Assembly (NCBI GenBank): GCA_013334545.1
Contig: JAAXXJ010000134.1
Location: 1 to 7,632 of the forward strand
Reading direction: 5' to 3'
Length of the DNA: 7,632 nt
Source: Nitrospirota bacterium
Lineage (GTDB): Bacteria; Nitrospirota; UBA9217
The translations under genes and the position numbers were made by a program. This document shows, piece by piece, positions 1 through 6,710 of this stretch (the stretch's first letter is position 1; every line of letters begins with the position of its first letter). The notes beneath the pieces are model-generated. The model was given only the letters and a program-made list of their open reading frames with translations. It searched no databases and was not told the origin of the DNA.

Positions 1-371
1 TAATCATTGGCGGCGCGGTTATTCACAATGGTTCTAAAGCAAGTGAGTTTATCGTCGAGAATACTGTCCCCATTCTCCGGGAAAAGGACATCCTGAGCGA
101 GCACAATGCCGACACACCCTGCAAACGGATCTATCTGGCCATCCAGCTCATGTATATCGATGAGAAGAAACTGACAGAATACCACCATGCCTACTGGAGC
201 CTTGTCCGCGACGTGGTCGCGGCGGCGCCGAGCACACTGCCGCTCATCGATCAGATCAGCGAGCAGATCCTTGGCGGCAAGTATTATCAGGCGATCAAGC
301 TGGCAAAGAATCTGATCGAGTATGAACAGGAGGTAGTGAACAATGTACGCAAATCAGCTGGAAACCTATAG
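1..371 (+). CDS. flbT: FlbT flagellin-expression regulator, 5'-truncated by window edge
   Basis: The frame is open from base 3 (IIGGAVIHNGSKASEF...) with no start inside the window, so the gene begins upstream. About 122 residues are visible, nearly all of a protein usually around 130-150 residues long. Family-like features in order are an N-terminal GGAVIHNG segment, LREKDIL, the RIYLAIQLMYID stretch, and a C-terminal helix ending GGKYYQAIKLAKNLIEYE, which matches the YYxAL..CRxLIEYE ending of Caulobacter FlbT. In Caulobacter, FlbT is a cytoplasmic post-transcriptional regulator that acts on the 5' leader of flagellin mRNA. The same role here is inferred from similarity. Its last 29 bases overlap flaF, which implies co-transcription and translational coupling. 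A flagellin gene probably lies nearby upstream, outside the window. An ATG at 150 is internal to the conserved domain and is not the real start. Confidence 0.88.
   Translation, partial: IIGGAVIHNGSKASEFIVENTVPILREKDILSEHNADTPCKRIYLAIQLMYIDEKKLTEYHHAYWSLVRDVVAAAPSTLPLIDQISEQILGGKYYQAIKLAKNLIEYEQEVVNNVRKSAGNL
328..333 (+). promoter_or_regulatory. Shine-Dalgarno of flaF inside flbT
   Basis: A perfect AGGAGG lies nine bases before the ATG at 343 and inside the flbT coding sequence. It supports the 343 start for flaF over the later in-frame ATG at 391, and shows that flaF can be loaded by ribosomes while flbT is still being translated. Confidence 0.75.
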
Positions 372-720
372 GAGCGTTCAAAAGGCAACGATGTCCGACC
401 GCGAGATCGAAGCGTGCGTTCTCACAAAGGCCGCGCACAAGCTCAAATACTGTCAGGACAACTGGGATGCCGATACGAGGGAAGCAACGCTCGACGAGGC
501 GCTGAAATTCAACCAGTTGATGTGGAGCATCTTCCAGGGCGAACTGTTAAAGCCGGACAATCCCATGCCGAAGAAGCTCAGGGAGGACATCCTCAGTCTG
601 AGCGCGTTCATCGACAAGCGGATCTTCGATATCATGGCCTATCCAGCCCCGGAAAAGCTTGCCGTCATCATCAACATCAATCTGAACCTCGCGGCAGGCC
701 TCAGGGGATCACCGCAGTAG
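343..720 (+). CDS. flaF: FlaF flagellin-synthesis regulator
   Basis: This is a 125-residue protein, the usual size for FlaF. Recognisable landmarks are the N-terminal QLETYRSVQKATMSDREIEA helix, a central CQDNWD followed by LDEALKFNQLMWSIF, then DNPMPKKLREDILSLSAFID, and a C-terminal INLNLAAGLRG. These correspond to the NWD, DALxYNxxLWTI, DNPLPxxIRxNxxxLxxF and ININRELAAGLRG stations of alphaproteobacterial FlaF. In Caulobacter, FlaF is a small cytoplasmic protein needed for flagellin production and works in opposition to FlbT. The start at 343 is fixed by an AGGAGG nine bases upstream. The gene overlaps flbT by 29 bases in another frame. No intrinsic terminator is visible after the stop, and the next gene converges on it 64 bases later. 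The protein has no signal peptide or membrane segment. Confidence 0.88.
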   Translation: MYANQLETYRSVQKATMSDREIEACVLTKAAHKLKYCQDNWDADTREATLDEALKFNQLMWSIFQGELLKPDNPMPKKLREDILSLSAFIDKRIFDIMAYPAPEKLAVIININLNLAAGLRGSPQ

Positions 721-784
721 ACCCCCATGCAGAAAGCCTTGTGCCTGCCGATCGTCGTCATGGTGCAGGAGCAGCGCGAATAGC
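721..784. other. Convergent gap between flaF and the glycosyltransferase gene
   Basis: These 64 bases separate two convergent stop codons. I looked for a GC-rich hairpin with a T-tract on either strand and found only four-base pairings such as CTGC with GCAG, so termination here is probably Rho-dependent or lies beyond the stops. An 18-codon frame starting at the ATG at 727 has no ribosome-binding site at a proper distance and is not called. Confidence 0.5.
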
Positions 785-3700
785 TCAGCGGTGGCACACC
801 TCGCGAAGATGGAGAATATCTGCGTTGACATTATTCGTCGCTATCGCAGCGTCAAGCAATGAAGCGGCATAGGTAGCCTGCCCCGCCGATACGAGTTTTC
901 TCGACAGTTTAAGAATTGATTCGGCAAAACCGAAATGCATCTTCTGGAGCTGCCGGAACAGTTCGAGCCTGCGTTCCTGCGTACCGCCGCAACAATGTGC
1001 CATTGCCAACAGGACCTTCGCCGACGGGTAATCCGGCGAAGTCGCCGCCAGATCCTCAAGGACCGAAATCGAGCGTCCGACGTTCCCCGCATACAGCTCA
1101 CAGAGTGCGTAATTGTACGCAGCTTCTTTCATCTCCGGTGCAAGCTCATAAGCCTTTTTTGTTGCTGCCAATGCATCATCGTACCGGTCGATCTCGAGAT
1201 AGATCGAGCCCATGTTCAAATGCGCGAGCGTCAAATCCGGCTGGAGATTGAGCGCCTTTCGCCAGAGCTCGATGGCCTCCTCATATCGTTTGAGCCCTCC
1301 GGCCTGGATTGCCAGTTCGCGAAGCGCATTCACCGTCTCGCCCGTTTCTTCGAGCTTTTTCTTTCCCAGAAGATAGTATACCTCACCTTTCGCAATATCC
1401 TTTTCAGCGTCCAGCTTGCCGTAGTGATGGACCGGAATGTCGCATCCTTTGACGGGGATTTTGCTGCTTATCAACGAAGGCTCCACGAGCTCATGGACGG
1501 GGTTCACGAACCGTATGCGGCTGTCTCGGGGGAAAAGCCGTACCTTATAGCTGGGGAACCAGCCGGTGCCGGCTTCATCGTGCCCATAGCTGCCATCATT
1601 TGCGGTCCAGCCGGTCGTATACACCGGAACGATATAATTTCTCGTAGCAAGTGAAAATGCCGACTTATTCTTGGCCTCTCTGGTCATGAGCCTTCTCAGT
1701 GCCGCATGGTCACGTTCAGCGATCACCTCGTCAGCATCGAGAATAAGGATCCAGTCGCCGGCAGCCTTGGCAAGCGAGAGGTTGCGAGCCTCGGAAAAGT
1801 CGCCCGTCCAGGGAACGTCGTACACCTTCGCACCAAAAGCCCTTGCGATATCCTTTGTCCTGTCCGTCGAGCCCGTGTCAACAACGATCATCTCATCGAC
1901 AACGGGTTTGACGCTCATGAGACATTTTGCAATATGCAGTTCTTCATTCTTGACGATCATACATACGGAAAGAGAACCGTTCTTTTTGGCTGCCGGTCCG
2001 CTCCCGTGTGGGCCGACCCTGTTTCGAACGTCGAGCGCTGCCGATAGTATGCCGTCATCGACGCCGAACAGAATCATCGACTGCTCGATCTCCTGCATGG
2101 CCAGGCCGAAGTTCTCCTGTTTGATAAGAATATCGATCAAAAGGAACAGGATCCTCCGATCCAGCGGCCGGAGCGCCCGAATCGCGCGAAAGACCTCTTC
2201 AGCCTGAGCGTACTTTTTCATTTCCGTTGCCGCCGAGTGGTATGCAGCGACGACGCCCGCCTCGGCAGGAGAAAGAATGACCCCCCTCTCGAACAGGTTG
2301 AATGCCTCATCGTGCCTGCCGCCTGCCCATGTGAGGAATCCAAGATTCGTATAGGGTTCCCCGTATCCCGGGTCTGCATCGATCGCTTTCGTGAAAAAGT
2401 CCTGAGCGGTCTCGAGATCACCCTTCTGGTTAGCCAGAATTCCTTTGAGATTCAGTCCTGCCGCTGAGGCTGCATTCACAGCAAGCGCCCGCTCTGCATA
2501 GTGTTCAGCCTCATGAGGGAGCCCAAGGCCCTCCTTGGCGTATCCGGTCAGAAGAGCCAGCTTTTGATCCTTATCGTCCTGGGGCAGTGCGGATAGGATC
2601 TCAAGGGCATCCTTGAACTGTCTGTTGCCGAGCAGCATCTCTGCCATGGCATAATAACAGGTTTTTTCTTCCGGGACATTTTGAATGCCGAGCAGGAGGG
2701 TCTCAAGAGCCTTGTCGATCTGCCCCTTGTCGTTGAACTCCCTGGCCTGCTCCTGGGCTGTTATGGCCAGCAACCGTTTTCCCAGCAGGCTTGTTCCGTC
2801 AATGCCGCTCCACTTGTCCGTAAAGATCTTGCGGTTTCCTGACAGCGAGGAGTCGTAGTCTATTTTATTACCGATGAAACTCCTGCTGCCGTAATGATGG
2901 ATGAACACATCTCCTGCTATCAGGTTCTGACGGCCCACCAGGGCAGCCCTCAGGCAGTAGTCATCATCTTCAAAATTCCCCGACCCGAAGCTTTCATCGA
3001 GGAACCCTATCTGTTCCGCCAGGGCGCGCCGGAACAGCATGCAGAATCCGACGATTCTTCGCAGAGGTGTCCGTTGGTATCTGTTCTTCTCTCTGAACCG
3101 CCTTGCATACGCATCGAGCTGATCCAGGGACGTATAGCCTACCTGCCCGACCTTCTGCGGTCCACTGATGCTGTTCGTCATGGGGCCGACGATGCCCGAG
3201 TCGGGAACACTGTTCAGACATGCGAGCATATCAGAGAGCCAATGCGCGGTGACCACGACGTCGTTGTTCAAGAGCAGGATATATTCACCCCGAGAAGCCT
3301 CGATCCCCTGGTTGCATCCCTTTGCAAAGCCGAGGTTCTCGCCGTTCTCGATCAGCCGGTACTCGTTGTGCTCGTTGAGAAGCGTCTTCAGCCATTTGAC
3401 GGTCCCGTCCGTGGATCCGTTGTCCACGAAGATAATTTCGTGGGCCTCCGGTGTATGTTTCCGGATACTTTCGATGCACTCCTTGGTATACTTTTTTTGG
3501 TTGTATGTCAGGATCACGATGGAGATGAGCTCGGGTGTTGCCTTTTCCCGAGCAAGGACCGATGATGCGGGCACCGGTCTCGTGTGATTCGACGGCTTCT
3601 GCTGCCCTGCCGGCTTAACGGAGCTCATGATGCCTACTGGTACTTTCTGAGCGACAACGATGTATTGATAGGTATGGAGATGCAACAGTTCATCTCTCGT

Positions 3701-4942
3701 AAGACCGCGGATGGATGTCCTTTCATCCACAATGCTATTTTCTGAATCCATTATCGTCGCCAGGTCGATCGGTGGGTTCAAAACGCAATCGGTCCTCTCG
3801 ATGGCAAGCCCTGCCCCGGCGAACATCTTGCGGGTTTCTGCGATCGTGAAAAAACGGACATGCGTCGCATCGAGAAGTCCTGCATCGACATATTCCCATT
3901 TGCCTTTGATCAGGTCTCTGATGACCGTAATGTTCTGAATGTTGGGAATGGAGGCTACAATATGCCCGCCGTCCTTGACATAGCGAGTGAGCTCCGCAAG
4001 GACGTCCCAAGGATCATAGAGGTGCTCCAGGACATCCAGTGCGATGAGCAGGTCAAACTCGCCGTACTGCAATCCGTGCGCTGCGTTCAGATCGACTGAT
4101 TCTATATCTGCTACAATGACCTTGTCCAGATACTGACGGGCGACCTCCGCTGCCTCCGGTGAAAGCTCGACACCGACATATTGCGACACCTGCAGCTTCT
4201 CTTTGAGGTGCTTGCCGGTCGCCCCTCCTGCGCATCCGATCTCTAATACGCGGCCGGGGGTTATGGCGGATTTTCTGAGCGTCTCAATTACCTCGTTGCG
4301 TGCGAAACCGTAGTAGGATTCCTTTTTCCCCGATCTAAGGGGATTGTTGCTGTTCAGCAGCTGAGCTTTGGGTCTATTCTTGTGCTCTCGCTGCAGCGGC
4401 CTGTCAGCGGCTGGTTTATGCAGTATACAGAGCGTATCTCCCCATTGATCGCTCCCATCGGTAAATCCCGTAGACCCCCAGAATGTCTTGGCTTCCAGGA
4501 CCTCAAGGCCAACCCATTTTGCCAGGGCCCGGAATCCGTCAGGGTAGTACCTCCAGCAGTCGACAGGATACTTATGCTCAGGGCCCCGGGAAGGCGCTAT
4601 GATGCAGATCAATCCGTTCGGTTTCAGAGTCCGATGCATCTCCTCGATGATGAGCCAGGGGAATTCGATATGTTCAAATGCCTGTCCAGAGATCAGTATG
4701 TCGAAGGAATCATCGGCCAGTTCCAGCCACCTATAGGGGTCCTTTGGCACATAATCCACATTCGGACCGGCGGTTACGTCGAGGCCGACGTAGTTGAATC
4801 GGGTACTATCGGAAAATATCTCCTTGAAGGTGCCATTGACGCCATAGCTGCCGACATCCAGAACTTTGATGATACCCTTCGGGTAGTGTTTCACTACAAG
4901 TTCTTTAAAGTGCGTGATGATGCTGAATGAGCTTTGGTGCAT
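785..4942 (-). CDS. Multidomain methyltransferase/glycosyltransferase/TPR protein, probable flagellin glycan enzyme
   Basis: This 1385-residue protein contains four catalytic domains. Residues 1-175 are a class I SAM methyltransferase (VLDVGSYGVNG at 27-37, SGQAFEHIEFPW near 85-96). Residues 208-435 are a second one (RVLEIGCAGG at 231-240, LDVLEHLYDPW near 302-312). Residues 472-715 are a GT2-fold glycosyltransferase with VDNGSTDGT (506-514), NND (559-561) in the nucleotide-sugar/metal position, and GNFEDDDYCLR (655-665). Residues 726-975 are TPR-like helices. Residues 990-1176 are a second, different GT2 domain with CMIVKNE (994-1000), VVDTGSTDRTKDIA and LDADE (1068-1072). Residues 1205-1385 are TPR again. 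Polar linkers separate the domains. There is no signal peptide or membrane segment, so the protein is probably cytoplasmic. The ATG at 4942 has GAGG nine bases upstream. Both GT domains keep their key residues and look active. Flagellar neighbours, and the FlmG precedent of a TPR glycosyltransferase acting on flagellin, suggest flagellin modification. Surface polysaccharide synthesis is the alternative. Confidence 0.85.
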   Translation of the reverse strand: MHQSSFSIITHFKELVVKHYPKGIIKVLDVGSYGVNGTFKEIFSDSTRFNYVGLDVTAGPNVDYVPKDPYRWLELADDSFDILISGQAFEHIEFPWLIIEEMHRTLKPNGLICIIAPSRGPEHKYPVDCWRYYPDGFRALAKWVGLEVLEAKTFWGSTGFTDGSDQWGDTLCILHKPAADRPLQREHKNRPKAQLLNSNNPLRSGKKESYYGFARNEVIETLRKSAITPGRVLEIGCAGGATGKHLKEKLQVSQYVGVELSPEAAEVARQYLDKVIVADIESVDLNAAHGLQYGEFDLLIALDVLEHLYDPWDVLAELTRYVKDGGHIVASIPNIQNITVIRDLIKGKWEYVDAGLLDATHVRFFTIAETRKMFAGAGLAIERTDCVLNPPIDLATIMDSENSIVDERTSIRGLTRDELLHLHTYQYIVVAQKVPVGIMSSVKPAGQQKPSNHTRPVPASSVLAREKATPELISIVILTYNQKKYTKECIESIRKHTPEAHEIIFVDNGSTDGTVKWLKTLLNEHNEYRLIENGENLGFAKGCNQGIEASRGEYILLLNNDVVVTAHWLSDMLACLNSVPDSGIVGPMTNSISGPQKVGQVGYTSLDQLDAYARRFREKNRYQRTPLRRIVGFCMLFRRALAEQIGFLDESFGSGNFEDDDYCLRAALVGRQNLIAGDVFIHHYGSRSFIGNKIDYDSSLSGNRKIFTDKWSGIDGTSLLGKRLLAITAQEQAREFNDKGQIDKALETLLLGIQNVPEEKTCYYAMAEMLLGNRQFKDALEILSALPQDDKDQKLALLTGYAKEGLGLPHEAEHYAERALAVNAASAAGLNLKGILANQKGDLETAQDFFTKAIDADPGYGEPYTNLGFLTWAGGRHDEAFNLFERGVILSPAEAGVVAAYHSAATEMKKYAQAEEVFRAIRALRPLDRRILFLLIDILIKQENFGLAMQEIEQSMILFGVDDGILSAALDVRNRVGPHGSGPAAKKNGSLSVCMIVKNEELHIAKCLMSVKPVVDEMIVVDTGSTDRTKDIARAFGAKVYDVPWTGDFSEARNLSLAKAAGDWILILDADEVIAERDHAALRRLMTREAKNKSAFSLATRNYIVPVYTTGWTANDGSYGHDEAGTGWFPSYKVRLFPRDSRIRFVNPVHELVEPSLISSKIPVKGCDIPVHHYGKLDAEKDIAKGEVYYLLGKKKLEETGETVNALRELAIQAGGLKRYEEAIELWRKALNLQPDLTLAHLNMGSIYLEIDRYDDALAATKKAYELAPEMKEAAYNYALCELYAGNVGRSISVLEDLAATSPDYPSAKVLLAMAHCCGGTQERRLELFRQLQKMHFGFAESILKLSRKLVSAGQATYAASLLDAAIATNNVNADILHLREVCHR

Positions 4943-4951
4943 AGGAAATCG

Positions 4952-4955
4952 CCTC
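4952..4955 (-). promoter_or_regulatory. Shine-Dalgarno of the glycosyltransferase gene
   Basis: On the minus strand AAAGAGG ends nine bases before the ATG at 4942. The GAGG core occupies these bases. It supports the chosen start, and the first methyltransferase domain begins shortly afterwards as expected for the family. Confidence 0.6.
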
Positions 4956-5168
4956 TTTCCTCTCTAGACTGATCTTGGCTAAGAACCGGGTTGTGTTTCG
5001 CGGTTTGCCATTTGCTGCCTCAGATCGCCGCATGAGCTACTTCATGCTTCTGTTGTTGATCATCTTCATTCCCCCGGTAAGTGATTGTTGGATGATGGCT
5101 AGCCGATTTCCTCGTTCAGACGAAGCGTTCTTCATCCATGCCAGGTAAGATGTCAAATGCTTTATTTA

Positions 5169-5199
5169 TTGACACCGATATGATCTCACGAATTATAGT
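5169..5199 (+). promoter_or_regulatory. Sigma-70-like promoter on the plus strand with no gene behind it
   Basis: An exact TTGACA at 5169-5174 is followed after 18 bases by TTATAG at 5193-5198 (or TATAGT after 19). The pair points toward 5414, where only the 3' end of an opposite-strand gene lies. If it is active, the product would be a non-coding or antisense transcript. A chance match in AT-rich DNA is quite possible. Confidence 0.35.
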
Positions 5200-5212
5200 G
5201 CAATAATAATGC

Positions 5213-5239
5213 CCATCGACTTACACTGTAATATATTGA
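5213..5239 (-). promoter_or_regulatory. Weak sigma-28-like site upstream of the glycosyltransferase gene
   Basis: Read on the minus strand this is TCAA, exactly 15 bases, then GTCGATGG. Against the FliA consensus TAAA-N15-GCCGATAA it keeps 3 of 4 and 5 of 8 positions with the correct spacing. It would give a leader of about 260 bases before 4942. The match is poor and is listed because the adjacent gene has an almost perfect FliA promoter. Confidence 0.22.
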
Positions 5240-5327
5240 TTTTTAATGATATTATAAGAATTGTCGATCTGTAATAAGCTCGGCTTCTTTTGCTGGTCAT
5301 AAAATTGACATCACAACGATAGATTGA

Positions 5328-5346
5328 ACCGCCGGCTCCCGGTGGT
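5328..5346. repeat. Short GC-rich inverted repeat downstream of the TPR/Ig gene
   Basis: ACCGCCGG, a CTC loop, then CCGGTGGT form an eight-base stem with one G-U pair when read as plus-strand RNA. In minus-strand RNA that position is an A-C mismatch. It lies about 70 bases past the TPR/Ig stop codon. No run of T follows on either strand, so it is at best a weak terminator or an mRNA 3'-end stabilising hairpin. Confidence 0.35.
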
Positions 5347-5413
5347 CAGTCAGGCGGAAAAATGATGGCTTCGCGGAAGAGGTGTGCGGCAAGTGGGAGA
5401 ACGGTGATGGGTA

Positions 5414-6619
5414 TTATACGATCTTTGAGATACCGCTATATTCATCTGCAGACGCATCCATGGTGTTGCCATACAAGTCCTTGCCCTTGAATTTGAATTT
5501 AATGTGCGACGGATCGATCGTTCCATCGGCGCCTGCGTTCTGATTGATCATGAAGGACACCGTAGCGGACAACGAACCAGGCAGGGATATTACGCTGACC
5601 GGGACCGGATCTATTGTTATATCGGTCGGAGATGTTGGCAAGCCCCAGTTGTATGCTCCTCCAACTGAGCCATAGGCTGCCTTGGTGATCGACCAGTTAT
5701 AGGGATTCTGGACCGAGGCGGCATCCATCTCCTTGGTAAAGAGGAATACCATGTTGAATTGCCGTGACGCGCCTGGTGTGGACAAGGAGCCGTCCAATTC
5801 GGAAACCGGTGTTCCCGGCCCCCTTGAGTCGGTAAATCCGCTCACGTTGTAGGCCGAGAGGATCTTCGGCTTTGTCGTCTTGTCCATATATGCGTTGAGA
5901 AGAGAGGCCAGGTCCGGGGCCCTGTCATTCAAGAACGACAGTTCTTCCTCAGCCTTGCTCCTCTCGCCGAGGTCGATATAAGCAGAGCCGAGATCAACAT
6001 GCACTGCGTAGAAATCCTTCTTCAGGCCAACGACCTTTTGAAATTCGGAGATCGCCTCCTGCTGCCGGCCTTCTTGAACATAGGTCTGTCCCAGCGCGTA
6101 ATAGCCGCCGTGTTGTCCGGGGTCCATCTGGATCACTCTCTTAAAGAGGTCCTCTGCCTGCTGGTTGCGGTCCGTGGCAAGATATACCTGGCCAAGCGAG
6201 AACAGGTTCGTTGAGGAGGTTGGATTATTCTTTACCGCTGTTTTATATTCATTTTCAGCGTCGTTGTACCGTTTCTGGCTGAAATAGATGTTGCCGAGCT
6301 GAAGGTGCGCCGTGTCATCAGCCGGCGCCATGCTGACCGATGATTTGTATGCTTGTATGGCGTCCTCCGTCCGCCCCATCTGGATATAGGACGTTGCCAG
6401 AAGATTATAGGCCTTTACAGCATTCTCCGGAGAAGAGTCCAGGCCTATGGCACGTCTGAACTCCCGAGTGGCACCCTCGTAATCCCCTTTCATGGCACGA
6501 TCGGCGCCTGCAGACAGCGCGGTCTGCGCCAGCGCGGTCATCTGCGTTTGCCGGCTGCTCAAGGCTGAGAACAGTGCATCGGCGGCTATATTTGTTGAAC
6601 CTATCGATGATAGGGACAT
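5414..6619 (-). CDS. TPR protein with C-terminal Ig-like domain, sigma-28-driven flagellar accessory protein
   Basis: This is a 401-residue protein. Residues 1-32 form a Ser/Thr/Ala-rich leader (MSLSSIGSTNIAADALFSAL) with no hydrophobic Sec core. Residues 33-237 hold about six consecutive 34-residue TPR units with typical W/Y, G, A and P positions, for example AYNLLATSYIQMGRTEDAI and AHLQLGNIYFSQKRYNDAE. Residues 250-401 are beta-rich and Ig-like, of the Big_5/SbsA type, with FLFTKEMDAASVQNPYNWSI (292-311) and a closing KGKDLYGNTMDAS. No catalytic motif is visible. The ATG at 6619 has AGGAAG five bases upstream. The gene is preceded by a FliA-type promoter, so expression late in flagellar assembly is expected. 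The partner is unknown. It could be a flagellin or glycosyltransferase adaptor, or, given the signal-less Ser/Thr-rich N-terminus, a substrate of the flagellar export apparatus. I do not recognise a named gene. Confidence 0.85.
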   Translation of the reverse strand: MSLSSIGSTNIAADALFSALSSRQTQMTALAQTALSAGADRAMKGDYEGATREFRRAIGLDSSPENAVKAYNLLATSYIQMGRTEDAIQAYKSSVSMAPADDTAHLQLGNIYFSQKRYNDAENEYKTAVKNNPTSSTNLFSLGQVYLATDRNQQAEDLFKRVIQMDPGQHGGYYALGQTYVQEGRQQEAISEFQKVVGLKKDFYAVHVDLGSAYIDLGERSKAEEELSFLNDRAPDLASLLNAYMDKTTKPKILSAYNVSGFTDSRGPGTPVSELDGSLSTPGASRQFNMVFLFTKEMDAASVQNPYNWSITKAAYGSVGGAYNWGLPTSPTDITIDPVPVSVISLPGSLSATVSFMINQNAGADGTIDPSHIKFKFKGKDLYGNTMDASADEYSGISKIV

Positions 6620-6624
6620 TTCAA

Positions 6625-6630
6625 CTTCCT
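6625..6630 (-). promoter_or_regulatory. Shine-Dalgarno of the TPR/Ig gene
   Basis: Minus-strand AGGAAG lies five bases (seven from the AGGA core) before the ATG at 6619. It fixes the start and leaves a leader of roughly 50 bases from the FliA-type promoter. Confidence 0.6.
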
Positions 6631-6677
6631 GTCTCGTCCATGAACCTTGCAGCCTTCCGCTTCTGCTGCTGTATAAC

Positions 6678-6704
6678 GTATCGGCATTCAGGCTTATAAC
6701 TTTA
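6678..6704 (-). promoter_or_regulatory. Sigma-28 (FliA) promoter of the TPR/Ig gene
   Basis: On the minus strand the sequence is TAAA (6704-6701), exactly 15 bases, then GCCGATAC (6685-6678). The FliA consensus is TAAA-N15-GCCGATAA, so the -35 is perfect, the spacing is exact, and 7 of 8 bases of the -10 match. Transcription would start near 6671 and give a leader of about 50 bases before the ATG at 6619. FliA promoters are used by class 3 flagellar genes once the hook is complete and FlgM has been exported, which places the TPR/Ig protein with the filament-stage genes. Confidence 0.85.
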
Positions 6705-6710
6705 GCCTGA
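6688..6710. promoter_or_regulatory. Inverted repeat overlapping the FliA promoter, operator-like
   Basis: TCAGGCT and AGCCTGA are exact reverse complements separated by nine AT-rich bases (6695-6703), centred on the -35/spacer of the FliA promoter. The layout suits a dimeric DNA-binding regulator. An RNA hairpin role is unlikely because the element lies upstream of the predicted transcription start. No regulator can be named from the sequence. Confidence 0.45.

Larger units (their letters stand above)
4943..5413. other. Non-coding region with AT-rich core between two minus-strand genes
   Basis: The 471 bases between the start of the glycosyltransferase gene and the stop of the TPR/Ig gene hold no ORF I would call. 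Bases 4943-5150 are of ordinary composition and contain only a weak 38-codon plus-strand frame (5032-5148) without a Shine-Dalgarno. Bases 5155-5325 are strikingly AT-rich and contain two exact TATAAT hexamers on the minus strand (about 5192-5197 and 5242-5247) and a TTGACA plus TTATAG pair on the plus strand. This core is the most likely promoter area for the glycosyltransferase gene, which would give a leader of roughly 240 bases. No T-tract terminator for the TPR/Ig gene was found. A short GC hairpin at 5328-5346 is the nearest candidate. Confidence 0.6.

Noticed and set aside
727..783. 18-codon plus-strand frame after flaF (MQKALCLPIVVMVQEQRE)
   Set aside because: The nearest purine-rich stretch is too far upstream to serve as a ribosome-binding site, and no family resemblance could be seen.
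774..812. tRNA-like D-arm string TAGCTCAGCGGT
   Set aside because: No GAGC partner for the D-stem and no anticodon or T-arm (GGTTCGAATC-type) follows. The bases include the stop and last codons of the glycosyltransferase gene on the other strand.
935..2207. Long plus-strand frames (up to 239 residues) opposite the glycosyltransferase gene
   Set aside because: They lie inside a well-supported coding region, their translations are Arg/Ser/Pro-rich with no domain, and they look like antisense shadows.
2894..3587. 223- and 139-residue plus-strand frames opposite the first glycosyltransferase domain
   Set aside because: Antisense shadows of conserved GT2 motifs, with no independent coding evidence.
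5209..5274. 21-codon plus-strand frame just after the orphan promoter
   Set aside because: No ribosome-binding site, AT-rich low-complexity composition, and the ATG lies only about ten bases after the -10 box.
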